DNA of 64,000 nucleotides. Origin: Sporosarcina luteola (lineage in GTDB: Bacteria > Bacillota > Bacilli > Bacillales_A > Planococcaceae). The stretch is from the NCBI RefSeq assembly GCF_023715535.1, contig NZ_JAMBOI010000011.1:22937-86936 (forward strand), written 5' to 3'. This document shows, piece by piece, positions 45,190 to 55,828 of the stretch. The notes under the pieces are model-generated. The model was not told the DNA's origin, did not search any database, and saw nothing but the letters and a program-made list of their open reading frames with translations. Within the stretch, counting starts at the first letter, position 1. Each line of letters starts with the position of its first letter. A program made the position numbers and the translations under genes.

Positions 45190-45258
45190 CAAACAAAAGC
45201 ACCTTTCGTTCAAAACGGGTTTGGATAACCTTATCAGACAACGTGAAGGTGTTTTTTC
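45190..45258 (+). terminator. Possible terminator
   Basis: CACCTTTCGTT may pair with AACGTGAAGGTG over a 37-nt loop, followed by TTTTTT. The long loop makes it weaker than others here. Confidence 0.45.
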
Positions 45259-45294
45259 TGCCTTGTAATTAGGAAGCTTCATTTGTCGGTACTT

Positions 45295-46245
45295 CTATAT
45301 ATCTATTTTTTCCTGCGCTTTTGGTTCTGGACTTAACGCCGAACACGGACCAGCTTGCAGCATATAACTCCCTCCGTCATGTCCAATACTTCTTTTAACT
45401 TCTTTAGCCGTTGAAACTAACCGGTCAAGGTCCATTCCCGTACTGATACCCATTTCCTCAAAGGCATGCACAAGATCTTCTGTAGCTATGTTGCCGCTAG
45501 CACCAGGCGCATATGGACAACCACCGAGTCCAGCGATAGAACTGTCAAATAGAGTAACCCCCTGTTGAAGTGCAGCGAAAGCGTTTGCTAGTGCCATGCC
45601 TCTTGTATTGTGCAGGTGCATCGAAAATACTGTATTTGGGAACTCTGCCTTCAATTTGCCAAGGAAATGATATACCTGTATAGGATTTGCCATACCTGTT
45701 GTATCAGCGAGTGATACTTCTTCAATTCCCATTCCTTTATATCGATCTACTATATCTATAATTCGCTCTAAAGATACTTTGCCTTCATATGGACAACCGA
45801 ACGCAACGGAAATGGAACCACCTACCGTTACGTTACTTTTTGTCGCCATTTCAATAATTGGTTCAAAACCATTTTGCACTTTTTCAACTAGGCTATTGGC
45901 ATTTGATAGACTGTGTGAATCCGTAGCTGATAGCATAAGCTTTAATTTTGTTATACCTGCATTAATCGCCCGCTCTGCACCTTTTACGTTCGGAACGAGT
46001 GCACGGAACTTTAGGTTCGTCAGATCTTCTGTTCCCCGAACAACTTCTTCCGCATCTTTTAATTGCGGGATTGCTTTAGGATGTACAAAAGATGTAATCT
46101 CCATCGATTGTACCCCCGTATCAGCTAGAGCCCGGATAATCCTTATTTTCTCTTCTGTTGGAATCCAATTCGTTTCAGCTTGAAATCCATCACGCGGCGC
46201 CACCTCACAAATCGTTACTTTCGATGGCAATACTAATTCAGGCAT
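45295..46245 (-). CDS. HMG-CoA lyase-family enzyme
   Basis: This 316-residue TIM-barrel retro-Claisen lyase has the metal/catalytic Arg-Asp in APRDGFQ near residue 17, VAFGCPYEG, SLADTTGMANP, the HLHNTRG metal-binding histidines and the catalytic Cys in GLGGCPYAPGASGN. Such enzymes cleave a 3-hydroxyacyl-CoA into acetyl-CoA and an oxo compound. The change from the usual RDGLQ to RDGFQ and the context suggest a substrate other than HMG-CoA. It abuts the CoA-transferase stop, with GGGGG 8 nt before ATG, so the two are co-translated. Confidence 0.88.
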   Translation of the reverse strand: MPELVLPSKVTICEVAPRDGFQAETNWIPTEEKIRIIRALADTGVQSMEITSFVHPKAIPQLKDAEEVVRGTEDLTNLKFRALVPNVKGAERAINAGITKLKLMLSATDSHSLSNANSLVEKVQNGFEPIIEMATKSNVTVGGSISVAFGCPYEGKVSLERIIDIVDRYKGMGIEEVSLADTTGMANPIQVYHFLGKLKAEFPNTVFSMHLHNTRGMALANAFAALQQGVTLFDSSIAGLGGCPYAPGASGNIATEDLVHAFEEMGISTGMDLDRLVSTAKEVKRSIGHDGGSYMLQAGPCSALSPEPKAQEKIDI

Positions 46246-47451
46246 TTAAATAACCCCCTTCTCTTTTAGTGAAGCTAATTCTTCTGTAGACAGTCCTAGT
46301 TGTCCGCCTAAGATTTCTTCATTATGCTCTCCTAGTTCAGGCGCTCGATAACGAATTGCTCCTGGTGTTTTGGAGAACTTCGGAACAATGCCAGGTACTT
46401 TCACTTTTCCAAGTCGCGGATGTTCGACTTCTACAATATTTTCTCGTGCTTTATAATGGGCATCTTCGAAAATATCAGCAATACTCAATATCGGACTAAC
46501 AGGTACACCGAATGAATCGAGCTTCTCTTGCAAATCTTTTAGCGTAAATTCTCGAATCCAGTTAGATACAATCTCCTGAACTTCATCATCATTTTTCAAG
46601 CGTTCTGAGTTCTTAGAGTAACGGTCGTCTGTAAGCATATCTGTTCTTTCCATTGCTTCCGCAAGCCTGTCAAACGTGGGATCTGTGCTACAAACAAGGA
46701 CAACGTATTTTCCGTCTTTCGTTTCATACGTGCCGGCAGGACTTGAGTGTCCAGCAAGGCCTGGACTTCTTCCTCTCACTTTCCCTGTCTGGTCATATTC
46801 TGCTATTAAAAACTCTAGCATCCGAAAAAGTGATTCATACAGACCCATTTCGACTACTTGCCCTTCTGTATCCTCCTCAGCAGTATCACGATGGTACAGA
46901 GCACTCACAGCTGCAAATGCCGTGTAAACACCTGTAATATAATCAAGCAAAGAGTAGGATGGGCTAACCGGTGGACGATCTGGATATCCTTGAATGTACG
47001 TATGGCCACTGAAAGCAGTGCCTGGTGTACCGAACCCTGCCCTTGAACTATATGGCCCCGTTTGTCCAAACCCAGAAATACGTACTAGTATTAATTGAGG
47101 ATTTACTATTTTTAATTCCTCATAACCAAGTCCCCATTTTTCAAGTGTGCCTGGCCGGAAGTTTTCAATCAAAATATCCGTCTTGCTAATTAGTTTTTTA
47201 AAAATTTCTTTTCCCTCTGCAGAACGAATGTCCAACGTTATAGACTTCTTATTTCGGGCGAGTCCCGGCCATCTTAGTGATTCTTCATTTTTCCACGGGC
47301 CGACCGTACGTAAGGTATCTCCTTTGTTCGGTAGTTCAACCTTCGTAACGTTTGCCCCTAGATCTGCAAGTAGTGTAGCTCCAAATGGAGCAGCGATCAT
47401 CGTCGAAATATCTAAAACACTGACATCAGTCAGTGGTCCGAAGTTTTTCAT
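46246..47451 (-). CDS. CaiB/BaiF-family (class III) CoA-transferase
   Basis: This 401-residue enzyme moves CoA from an acyl-CoA donor to a carboxylic acid. Signature parts: LTDVSVLDISTMIAAPFGATLLADLGANVTKVE at the N-terminus, ARNKKSITLDIRSAEG, LIENFRPGTLEKWGLGYEEL, and the catalytic Asp in SYSLLDYITGVYTAF. The start ATG giving MKNFGP follows GGGGGAATTGTA; a 5-residue longer frame has no site. It precedes the HMG-CoA-lyase-like gene with no gap, so the pair probably activates and then cleaves a hydroxydicarboxylate. No operator palindrome is seen upstream. Confidence 0.88.
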   Translation of the reverse strand: MKNFGPLTDVSVLDISTMIAAPFGATLLADLGANVTKVELPNKGDTLRTVGPWKNEESLRWPGLARNKKSITLDIRSAEGKEIFKKLISKTDILIENFRPGTLEKWGLGYEELKIVNPQLILVRISGFGQTGPYSSRAGFGTPGTAFSGHTYIQGYPDRPPVSPSYSLLDYITGVYTAFAAVSALYHRDTAEEDTEGQVVEMGLYESLFRMLEFLIAEYDQTGKVRGRSPGLAGHSSPAGTYETKDGKYVVLVCSTDPTFDRLAEAMERTDMLTDDRYSKNSERLKNDDEVQEIVSNWIREFTLKDLQEKLDSFGVPVSPILSIADIFEDAHYKARENIVEVEHPRLGKVKVPGIVPKFSKTPGAIRYRAPELGEHNEEILGGQLGLSTEELASLKEKGVI

Positions 47452-47645
47452 TACAATTCCCCCCATTCTATTTAAGCAACCTAATTACATTGCCTCGCAC
47501 TGCTAGTCATACATATTGGCTCACCCTTTAGATTGTCCCCATCAATTCCCTAGAAGTTTTGCTATTCTTGATTTTCTGTACTATCATTTTAAATAGCATA
47601 TCGTTTTTATATCTATCATTAATAATCAGTATATGGAGTGAGAAA

Positions 47646-48659
47646 ATGGAATCGCAAAAAAGACGTCGTGTTACTTTACAAGATGTTGCAAAACACTCCG
47701 GTGTTTCACGAGCAACTGCTTCACTTGTCGTTCGCAATAGTCCCAGCATCTCCCATGCCACTAGAGAAAAAGTACTCACCTCCATGAAGGAACTCGGCTA
47801 TGTGTACGATCGTATTGCTGCTAATTTACGCTCTCAAAGCTCTTCCACAATAGGCATCATTATTACGGATGTAGCAAATACTTTTTACTCGGAACTATTA
47901 ATAGGTGTTAACCAAGAATTAGAGAAGTATGGATTTACTGTTTTATTAGGCACAACTTTTGATGTGCTTGATAAGCAAGAGAAACTCTTGTCAACGATGC
48001 TTGAACACCGAGTAGGCGGAATAATCTTATGTCCTGTTTCAAGCAGCGGAGAGGAGACAGTTACACGTATAAGCGCTTTAGATATCCCCGTTGTTCTTGC
48101 AATGAGAGAACTCCCCGAAATGACTTGTGACTACGTCGGAATTGATTATAAGTCTGGGGCACAAATGGCTGTAAATCACTTGCTCAAGAAAGGGCATAAA
48201 CGAATCGCTTTTATAGGCGGACGTTCTGAAGCATCTACGTGGAAACAACGAATGGAAGGATACAGTTTAGCCCTCCAAGAGAGTAATATAGATATTGATC
48301 AATCAATCATTATGCCAGGCGCTCCGACACAAGAAGGTGGAATGGAAGCTATCAAAAAAATTCTTCAAATTCCTGAACCTGAGAGGCCTACTGCAATCTT
48401 TTGTTTCAATGACTTAACCGCCTTTGGTATTAATTACGGATTAAGAAAAGCTGGAATAACCCCAGGGAAAGTCTTCGATCTTGTAGGTTTCGATAATACT
48501 CCCGAGTCTGAGATCTTTCATCCTCCTTTGACAACTGTATCGTCTTTTGCTAAATTAATCGGAAAAAAAGCAGCTGAACTTCTTCACGGACGCCTGACAG
48601 ACAAAACCGAAGAGCAACAAAAAATCATTGTACAACCGGAGCTAATTGTGCGAGATTAA
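47646..48659 (+). CDS. LacI-family transcriptional regulator
   Basis: This 337-residue repressor has an N-terminal HTH (VTLQDVAKHSGVSRATASLVVRNSP), the hinge region with EKVLTSMKELGYVYDRIAANLRSQSS and a periplasmic-binding-protein-like effector domain (GIIITDVANTFYSELLIGV, GHKRIAFIGGRSEASTWKQRMEGYSLAL, FDLVGFDNTPESEIFHPPLTTV). It is divergent from the CoA-transferase gene. The likely target is the TTAGATCGATCTAA palindrome found at three island promoter regions. The start has GGAGTGAG upstream. Confidence 0.9.
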   Translation: MESQKRRRVTLQDVAKHSGVSRATASLVVRNSPSISHATREKVLTSMKELGYVYDRIAANLRSQSSSTIGIIITDVANTFYSELLIGVNQELEKYGFTVLLGTTFDVLDKQEKLLSTMLEHRVGGIILCPVSSSGEETVTRISALDIPVVLAMRELPEMTCDYVGIDYKSGAQMAVNHLLKKGHKRIAFIGGRSEASTWKQRMEGYSLALQESNIDIDQSIIMPGAPTQEGGMEAIKKILQIPEPERPTAIFCFNDLTAFGINYGLRKAGITPGKVFDLVGFDNTPESEIFHPPLTTVSSFAKLIGKKAAELLHGRLTDKTEEQQKIIVQPELIVRD

Positions 48660-48667
48660 TAGTAATA

Positions 48668-48706
48668 GTGGTTGTCTTATGCATTCCTAAGACAGCCTCT
48701 TTTTTA
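48668..48706 (+). terminator. Intrinsic terminator after the LacI gene
   Basis: GGTTGTCTTA pairs with TAAGACAGCC, followed by TCTTTTTT. Confidence 0.88.
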
Positions 48707-48744
48707 TCTATGTACTTTGAGACCTTGACAAAAAACGAAATAAA

Positions 48745-48784
48745 GAAGGGTACAAATAACTGATATTTATACCCTTACTTTTTT
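48745..48784 (-). terminator. Bidirectional hairpin after the TRAP binding-protein gene
   Basis: AAGGGTACAAATA pairs with TATTTATACCCTT. It is followed by ACTTTTTT on the plus strand and CTTTATTT on the minus strand. Confidence 0.75.
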
Positions 48785-48873
48785 ACATACTTTTTAAATG
48801 AATTAGGATATTCTTCAGTTAAAAATGTTATGCTCAATATGAGGTCAAAGCAACTGCCATGTTAAGAGGATTT

Positions 48874-49914
48874 TTAATTTGCTGCCTTAATTAATTCATT
48901 TACTAGTTCTTCCCCAATTAACTTGGAGTATTTTTCGTAAATCGGCTGTACTTTGTCTTTAAATGCTTGTTTTTCATCTTCAGTGAGCTCTGTAATTTTC
49001 ATGCCTTTCTCTTTCAATAAAGCTAAAAACTCCCCAGCTTGTTCTTGTTCTACTACCCGCTGATATTCCTTTGCCTCTTCTCCAGCTTTGGTAATGATCT
49101 CCTTTTCTTCATCGGAAAGTGTATCCCAGAACTTTTCACTAATTAAAAACATGTTGGCACCATATACATGCTGAGTTACTGTTAAATAGTCTTGTACCTC
49201 ATAAAACCGATTTGTTGCAGAAACCACGTAAGGGTTTTCCTGGCCATCTACAATTCCTTGTTGTAAAGCTGAAAACAATTCAGGGAAGGCCATTGGAGTA
49301 GGCTGAGCACCCAACTCTTTCCACATATCAAGATGGATTGGGCTTTCCATCGTTCTTATTTTCAGACCTTTTAAATCATCTGGACTTCTAACTTCTTTTG
49401 TGCTGGTTGTTAAATATCTGTAACCATTTTCCCAAAAATTCATCCCAATAACACCTTGTTCCGTTAACTGATCTAGTAATTTTTCACCAATTTCTCCGTC
49501 AAGTACATCATAGGCAGTCTGATTGTCTTTAAATAGAAACGGTAGGTCTAAAATACCTAAATCAGGAGAAAATGATGAAGCTACTGCTGTCGATATAATT
49601 GAGGCTTGTAGAGAACCCAATTGAAGTCCCTCAAAGTTATCCCTTTCCCCACCTAATTGACTGTCCGGGAAAACTTCTACTTTAATTCCTCCGTTTGTTT
49701 CTTTTTCAACTTGTTCAGCAAATTTATTCATTGCTAATGTGATCGATCTATCACTAGTATTAATAGATCCAAATTTCATTATCTTAGTTTCGCCAGACTT
49801 CTTGTTGTTTTGATTGCTTTTGCTTGTGTCCGTTGCGCTATCGACTTCTTGTGAACAAGCCACCAAAACCAACGCTAAACAAAATAGAAATAATAAATTC
49901 ACTACTTTTTTCAT
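48874..49914 (-). CDS. dctP: TRAP transporter solute-binding lipoprotein, DctP family
   Basis: This 346-residue extracytoplasmic receptor has a lipoprotein signal (lipobox LVAC near residue 20) and the DctP fold: KIMKFGSINTSDRSITLAMNKFAEQV, FPDSQLGGERDNFEGLQLGSLQASI, the Arg-containing GLKIRTMESPIHLDMWKELGAQPTPMAFPELFSALQQGIVDGQENP segments that salt-bridge a ligand carboxylate, and the FWDTLSDEEKEII end. It should bind a carboxylate. It sits after the QM genes, 352 nt away, so it may have its own promoter or be read through. GGGGAG precedes ATG. Confidence 0.9.
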   Translation of the reverse strand: MKKVVNLLFLFCLALVLVACSQEVDSATDTSKSNQNNKKSGETKIMKFGSINTSDRSITLAMNKFAEQVEKETNGGIKVEVFPDSQLGGERDNFEGLQLGSLQASIISTAVASSFSPDLGILDLPFLFKDNQTAYDVLDGEIGEKLLDQLTEQGVIGMNFWENGYRYLTTSTKEVRSPDDLKGLKIRTMESPIHLDMWKELGAQPTPMAFPELFSALQQGIVDGQENPYVVSATNRFYEVQDYLTVTQHVYGANMFLISEKFWDTLSDEEKEIITKAGEEAKEYQRVVEQEQAGEFLALLKEKGMKITELTEDEKQAFKDKVQPIYEKYSKLIGEELVNELIKAAN

Positions 49915-50266
49915 TGTTAAGTCTCCCCATTTCTAAATAAGTTATTTTATGCAACAACTTAATCTCTTACTTTAGTAAGATGATCCCCCTTGTATTCCCA
50001 CGTGTTGAATATGCAAAATTATTGCGCTTTCCACCCATTACTTCCTTTCTAACGATCTAATTTAGTATAAATAACCTCCCTCCATATACACTTTATTATC
50101 AAAAGATTCGCCGGATAAATATTACCAGAAAATCTTTTTCAACCATTCAATCTACTGCTTATAATGCTCCCAAGAATTATATGGAAAATCACAGACTCAT
50201 AATCTTCTCCAAAACGGAAAAACATCTAGTTAAAAACATGACAAACTTATAGGTGTTTTCTATTAT
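49915..50266 (-). other. Gap between dctM and dctP
   Basis: This is AT-rich non-coding sequence without a clear terminator, operator palindrome or gene. It is unusual that the receptor gene is separated from the QM genes by this gap. Confidence 0.4.
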
Positions 50267-51544
50267 TTAATTAGTGAACAACTCAGGCAACCACATTGAA
50301 ATTGACGGTATATAACTTAAAACAATTATATTTCCTATCATTACGAGCACAAATAGAGTTGTATATTTTAATAATCGTTCCATTCTAATATTCGCTACTT
50401 GACTTACCATAAATAGATTGACACCAAATGGTGGTGTAATCATGCCCATTGCTAGGTTAACAATCATAACAATTCCAAAGTGTACTGGATCGATACCATA
50501 AGAGATCGCAACTGGTACCAAAATTGGTGCTAAGATAAGAATAGCTGCTCCAGAATCAAAAAACATACCAACAACAAATAACAGTAAATTAATCATAAGC
50601 AGGAAAACAATTGGATTGTTAGAAACACCACCAAACCAATTAGCCACAGTCTGCGGAACTCCTTCACTTGTAAGAACCCATCCAAATAGACCTGCATTTG
50701 CAATTATGACTAATATAACCGAACTTGTTAAAGCAGAGCTATAGAAGATTTTCGGGAGATCCTTCCATTTAAGCTCTTTATAAATGAACAAACCGACTAT
50801 TAATGCATACACACAAGCAATTGCGGCCGATTCTGTTGGTGTAAAGAAACCACTATAAATCCCACCTAATATTATTACCGGCATAATAATTGCCAAAATT
50901 GAGTCTTTTAACGAAACAATTTTATCTTTCCAAGAATATGCTCTTTCTCCTGAATAGTTTTTCACTTTTGATACAAAGAAAACAAGTATCATAAAGGAAA
51001 TTCCGATCATAATTCCAGGGAATATTCCAGCAAAAAACAAATCCTTAATGGAGACGCCCGCGGCAACGCCATATAATATGAGCGGTATACTTGGTGGAAG
51101 AATAACACCTAATTCACCAGATGCAGCTATGGTTGAAGCTGCAAAACCTTTATCATATCCCTTTGCAACCATCGAAGGTATCATGATTGCCCCAACGGCT
51201 GCTACAGTTGCAACACCTGAACCTGAAATCGAAGCAAAAAACATACAGGCTAAAACAGCAACCATACCTAATCCACCTGTTCTTGCTCCTACGATAGAAT
51301 ATGCCAAACTAACTAACCTTTTTGACATACCTCCTTTTTCCATTAGAGATCCCGCTAGAATAAAAAAGGGGACCGCTAACAATGTAAAAGAATCCATTGT
51401 TGTAAAAAGTCTTTGGATTACAACAGTTGGCGGAGTGCCATCTTCAAAAACCATGATTGCTGATGATAATCCGACGGAGACTGCTACAGGAACGCTTAAA
51501 ATTAAAAACGCAAGAAATGAAACAAATAATATAACTGAACCCAT
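50267..51544 (-). CDS. dctM: TRAP transporter large permease, DctM family
   Basis: This 425-residue membrane subunit with about twelve segments is the transport channel of a TRAP system. Typical segments: SFTLLAVPFFILAGSLMEKGGMSKRLVSLAYSIVG, GSGVATVAAVGAIMIPSM, ASGELGVILPPSIPLILYGVAAGVSIKDLFFAGIFPG and GMITPPFGVNLFM. The ATG giving MGSVILF is chosen because it overlaps the dctQ stop by one base (TAATG) and has GGGGGG just upstream, within the end of dctQ. Confidence 0.92.
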   Translation of the reverse strand: MGSVILFVSFLAFLILSVPVAVSVGLSSAIMVFEDGTPPTVVIQRLFTTMDSFTLLAVPFFILAGSLMEKGGMSKRLVSLAYSIVGARTGGLGMVAVLACMFFASISGSGVATVAAVGAIMIPSMVAKGYDKGFAASTIAASGELGVILPPSIPLILYGVAAGVSIKDLFFAGIFPGIMIGISFMILVFFVSKVKNYSGERAYSWKDKIVSLKDSILAIIMPVIILGGIYSGFFTPTESAAIACVYALIVGLFIYKELKWKDLPKIFYSSALTSSVILVIIANAGLFGWVLTSEGVPQTVANWFGGVSNNPIVFLLMINLLLFVVGMFFDSGAAILILAPILVPVAISYGIDPVHFGIVMIVNLAMGMITPPFGVNLFMVSQVANIRMERLLKYTTLFVLVMIGNIIVLSYIPSISMWLPELFTN

Positions 51545-52041
51545 TACACTTGTTCCCCCCCATTGGTATCCCATTCACCCTCGATCCAGGCTACCAATGT
51601 ATTGAACAACATAACTAGAGTACCTAAGGGAATCGCTAAATAAGGAATAGACATTGGTATGTGCAAGGCTACTGATTTTTGCATATGCACAATTTCTAGT
51701 AACTGAATACTGTACATCAAAATAATGACACAAAAAATCATTGTTATCATCATTGCTATTCCCCTAATCCCTTTTTCAACTTTTCGAGGGAATTTTATCA
51801 TTGAAAATAAAAACTCGAGACGGATTAACTTTGAATACCTAATAGCTAAACCTGCTCCTAAAAATGTGATCCAGACTAATAGATATCTCAATAATTCAGA
51901 TGACCAACTAAGTGGCTCATTAAATATAGAACGGGCAATTATTTGCCACGTTAACACAATTAATGACACTGCTAAAAAGGTCCCGAGAAGAATCTTCAAA
52001 ACAAAGTTTATTTTATCCATTGTTAATATATATGTTTTCAC
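51544..52041 (-). CDS. dctQ: TRAP transporter small permease, DctQ family
   Basis: This small membrane subunit of about 165 residues has four hydrophobic segments and the DctQ hallmark RSIFNEPLSWSSELLRYLLVWITFLGAGLAIR. It forms the membrane complex with DctM. The start is set at the GTG with GGGAGTG upstream; a longer frame of 11 residues (MKGFILMGVLQ) exists but its first ATG has only a weak GGG. It is the first gene after the tandem operators, so it and dctM should be under LacI-type control. Confidence 0.85.
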   Translation of the reverse strand: MKTYILTMDKINFVLKILLGTFLAVSLIVLTWQIIARSIFNEPLSWSSELLRYLLVWITFLGAGLAIRYSKLIRLEFLFSMIKFPRKVEKGIRGIAMMITMIFCVIILMYSIQLLEIVHMQKSVALHIPMSIPYLAIPLGTLVMLFNTLVAWIEGEWDTNGGEQV

Positions 52042-52272
52042 CTGTAACACTCCCATCAAAATAAACCCTTTCATTTATAACTAACATTTAGCAATTCATA
52101 TTATTAACTCTTGTGTCTACTTCATCTGACAACGCTTACAGTTTCCTGTATGCATAAATCCTTAAATGTAAGTAAAACCATCTCCTTCTTTGTATTAAAG
52201 CAGCACTTCAATATAGTAGTGTACATAACACCATCAAGATATTGAAGTTTAACTTAAAGCGAATGATTGTAT

Positions 52273-52310
52273 TTAGATCGATCTAGTAATAACTTTTTAG
52301 ATCGATCTAA
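52273..52310. promoter_or_regulatory. Tandem predicted operators O3 and O4 upstream of the TRAP genes
   Basis: TTAGATCGATCTAG (52273-52286) and TTAGATCGATCTAA (52297-52310) are centred 24 bp apart, a little more than two helical turns, about 230-270 nt before dctQ. Confidence 0.82.
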
Positions 52311-52738
52311 TATTGCTAATTGAGATTATTATACATTAACTTTAAACTATTATCAATGTTTTTAAAATTAATACTAATATAACTAATAAAAGATTATTAT
52401 TTTGTACAGTGGGTAAATTTGAGTGCCCCCTTAAAAATAAAATTTTCATGTTCTCTTTAGCAAAATCTAAAGAGATTGTGAAAAAGTAGTTTGTTTCAAA
52501 TTAACCTAGTATGTTCTTTGATTTCTTTGGTTACTGAAAATACCTTTAAGATTCTTGAGGAGAATTGATCAATTCCCTAATATGACCATCTTTTAAAACA
52601 TTCATTTTTTTTGATGATTGAAAGTGTGTTAAGCTAAGTCGTTTCTGGGCACTCTTCATGTTCTTGCTTCCTAACGCCAGGCTTACCTTGCCATGAAACA
52701 GCATTAGATTACTTAAATTCTTCTTTATATGAATAAGA
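52311..52738. other. Non-coding stretch at the right edge of the island
   Basis: No recognised gene. A 52-codon frame on the minus strand (52546-52704, MLFHGKVSLALGSKN at its start) has no ribosome binding site and matches nothing I know; it could be the relic end of a lost gene. The rest is AT-rich. Confidence 0.4.
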
Positions 52739-52785
52739 AAAACAATCCGACCTTTACTAAAACCTAGGTAAAAGTCGGATTGTTT
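52739..52785 (-). terminator. Intrinsic terminator of groESL
   Basis: AACAATCCGACTTTTAC pairs with GTAAAGGTCGGATTGTT on the minus strand, followed by TTTTTC. It is about 60 nt after the groEL stop and differs from the terminator next to the truncated copy. Confidence 0.88.
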
Positions 52786-52847
52786 CTATAAATCAAATAT
52801 GGTCTCATGTTCCTTTTTCAAACTCTAAAACACGAGGGATGTTTTTA

Positions 52848-54479
<1,632 letters not shown>

Positions 54480-54525
54480 TTATGAATTCCTCCTGTTTTT
54501 TCGTGTACTTATTTATAAGGGCGAC

Positions 54526-54810
54526 TTAACCGATGATAGCCAAAACGTCGCTTTCACGCAGGATCAAATATTCATTGCCTTCATATTTCACTTCAGTTCC
54601 AGCATATTTTGAGAAGATGATGCGGTCGCCTTCTTTTACTTCCAGGTCAACACGCTGGCCGTTTTCAAGAACTCGTCCGGTACCTGCCGCTACAACTTTT
54701 CCTTCTTGCGGTTTCTCTTTAGCAGAATCCGGTAATACAATACCGCTAGACGTCTTTTCTTCTGCTTCGATCAGTTCGATTACGATACGGTCACCTAATG
54801 GTTTCAACAA
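54526..54810 (-). CDS. groES: Co-chaperonin GroES
   Basis: This 94-residue lid protein has [11 protein letters not shown] at the N-terminus, [21 protein letters not shown] with the mobile loop just before it, and ends [12 protein letters not shown]. The start is a TTG (giving MLKPLG), nine nt after GAGGAGG; two TTG codons are adjacent and family alignment supports the first. A longer ATG frame would run through the ribosome binding site and is rejected. Confidence 0.95.
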   Translation of the reverse strand: MLKPLGDRIVIELIEAEEKTSSGIVLPDSAKEKPQEGKVVAAGTGRVLENGQRVDLEVKEGDRIIFSKYAGTEVKYEGNEYLILRESDVLAIIG

Positions 54811-54843
54811 GTGAAACAACCTCCTCGACAAATTATCTTCTTT

Positions 54844-54909
54844 TTAGCACTCATCAATCAAGAGTGCTAATACATTTCTAATCATAATAAAGTTGCCCAC
54901 AAATTGCAA
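54844..54909 (-). promoter_or_regulatory. groESL promoter with CIRCE operator
   Basis: TTAGCACTC-N9-GAGTGCTAA (54844-54870) is a perfect HrcA-binding CIRCE element. Upstream on the minus strand, TTGCAA (54904-54909) and TATGAT (54881-54886) are 17 nt apart. Confidence 0.96.
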
Positions 54910-55056
54910 GCAAAATACTCGCCTCAAGGCAGGATATTATAAAATGGCAACTGCCTCCTATCTAAGCGTACAGACAGTCTCAAACGGTATATCCTTTTCC
55001 CTTTGCTTGTCTTCATAGAAAGGCTAAAATGGACAATAGAAGAAAGGAAGTTGGCA

Positions 55057-55791
55057 ATGAAAAACTGGAAAATCTCTATTTCAATCGTACTTCTTTACAT
55101 AGCAATGCAGTTCGGAAGCATTTCTGTCTCGAAAGGATTCTTCAATTACTTTCAAAACACCGGCGGCATGGAAAAGGAAGACGCGGCATTTTACGGCTTC
55201 GCCTGGGCGCTGTTCATTACCAACATGATCGCTGCACCGCTCATCCTGTTCATGACAACGCGCAACAAACGGTTTTGGGATATCTTCAAAGGGAAGAAAG
55301 CGACGCCTTTGATGACAATCCTATGGGGAGTATTAGGATTTTTCATGGCGATGGCTGGGCAAATGATTGCCGGCATCATCGAAATTGCTCTCGGCATCGA
55401 GCCAGGCTCTGAAAATACCGCTTTACTGAGCGAAGTCGCCAAACTATCGCCGATCATCATCTTTTCGATCGTCATCTTCGCACCGCTCTTGGAAGAGATC
55501 ATTTTTAGAAGGGTCCTATTCGGAGGCATTTACACGAAGACGAATTTCTGGATCGCGGCGATTGTAAGCGGTATTGTATTCGCGGCCGTCCACGGAGAAC
55601 TTCAGCATATGCTCATCTATATGGCGCCCGGCTTCGTATTCGCTTTCATTTACCACCATACGAAGCGCATATGGGCACCGATGATCGCCCACTTCCTCAT
55701 GAACGGCTTCGTCATGATTGTCCAACTGAATTACGAAAAGCTCGAGCAATGGCAAAAGATGAAGCAAGCGTTCATCTTCTTTCTCCAGTAA
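55057..55791 (+). CDS. CPBP-family intramembrane metalloprotease (YdiL-like)
   Basis: This 244-residue membrane protein of the CAAX protease/bacteriocin-processing (Abi) family carries the EEIIFRR motif, the FAAVHGELQH histidine and a final HFLMNG motif, which form the metal site. It occupies the position of ydiL in Bacillus subtilis, next to groES and divergent from it. The ATG at 55057 is chosen because GGAAG precedes it; a longer frame adds 18 residues. Its substrate is not known. Confidence 0.87.
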   Translation: MKNWKISISIVLLYIAMQFGSISVSKGFFNYFQNTGGMEKEDAAFYGFAWALFITNMIAAPLILFMTTRNKRFWDIFKGKKATPLMTILWGVLGFFMAMAGQMIAGIIEIALGIEPGSENTALLSEVAKLSPIIIFSIVIFAPLLEEIIFRRVLFGGIYTKTNFWIAAIVSGIVFAAVHGELQHMLIYMAPGFVFAFIYHHTKRIWAPMIAHFLMNGFVMIVQLNYEKLEQWQKMKQAFIFFLQ

Positions 55792-55826
55792 AAAAACGGC
55801 CTCCCCATCGCGGGAAGCCGTTTTTA
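55789..55826. terminator. Bidirectional intrinsic terminator
   Basis: AAAAACGGCCTCCC pairs with GGGAAGCCGTTTTT, with A- and T-runs on either side, between convergent genes. Confidence 0.9.
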
Positions 55827-55828
55827 AT

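Noticed and set aside
52400..52740. Insertion sequence remnant at the right island edge
   Set aside because: I found no inverted repeats or transposase motif; only an unassigned 52-codon frame is present.
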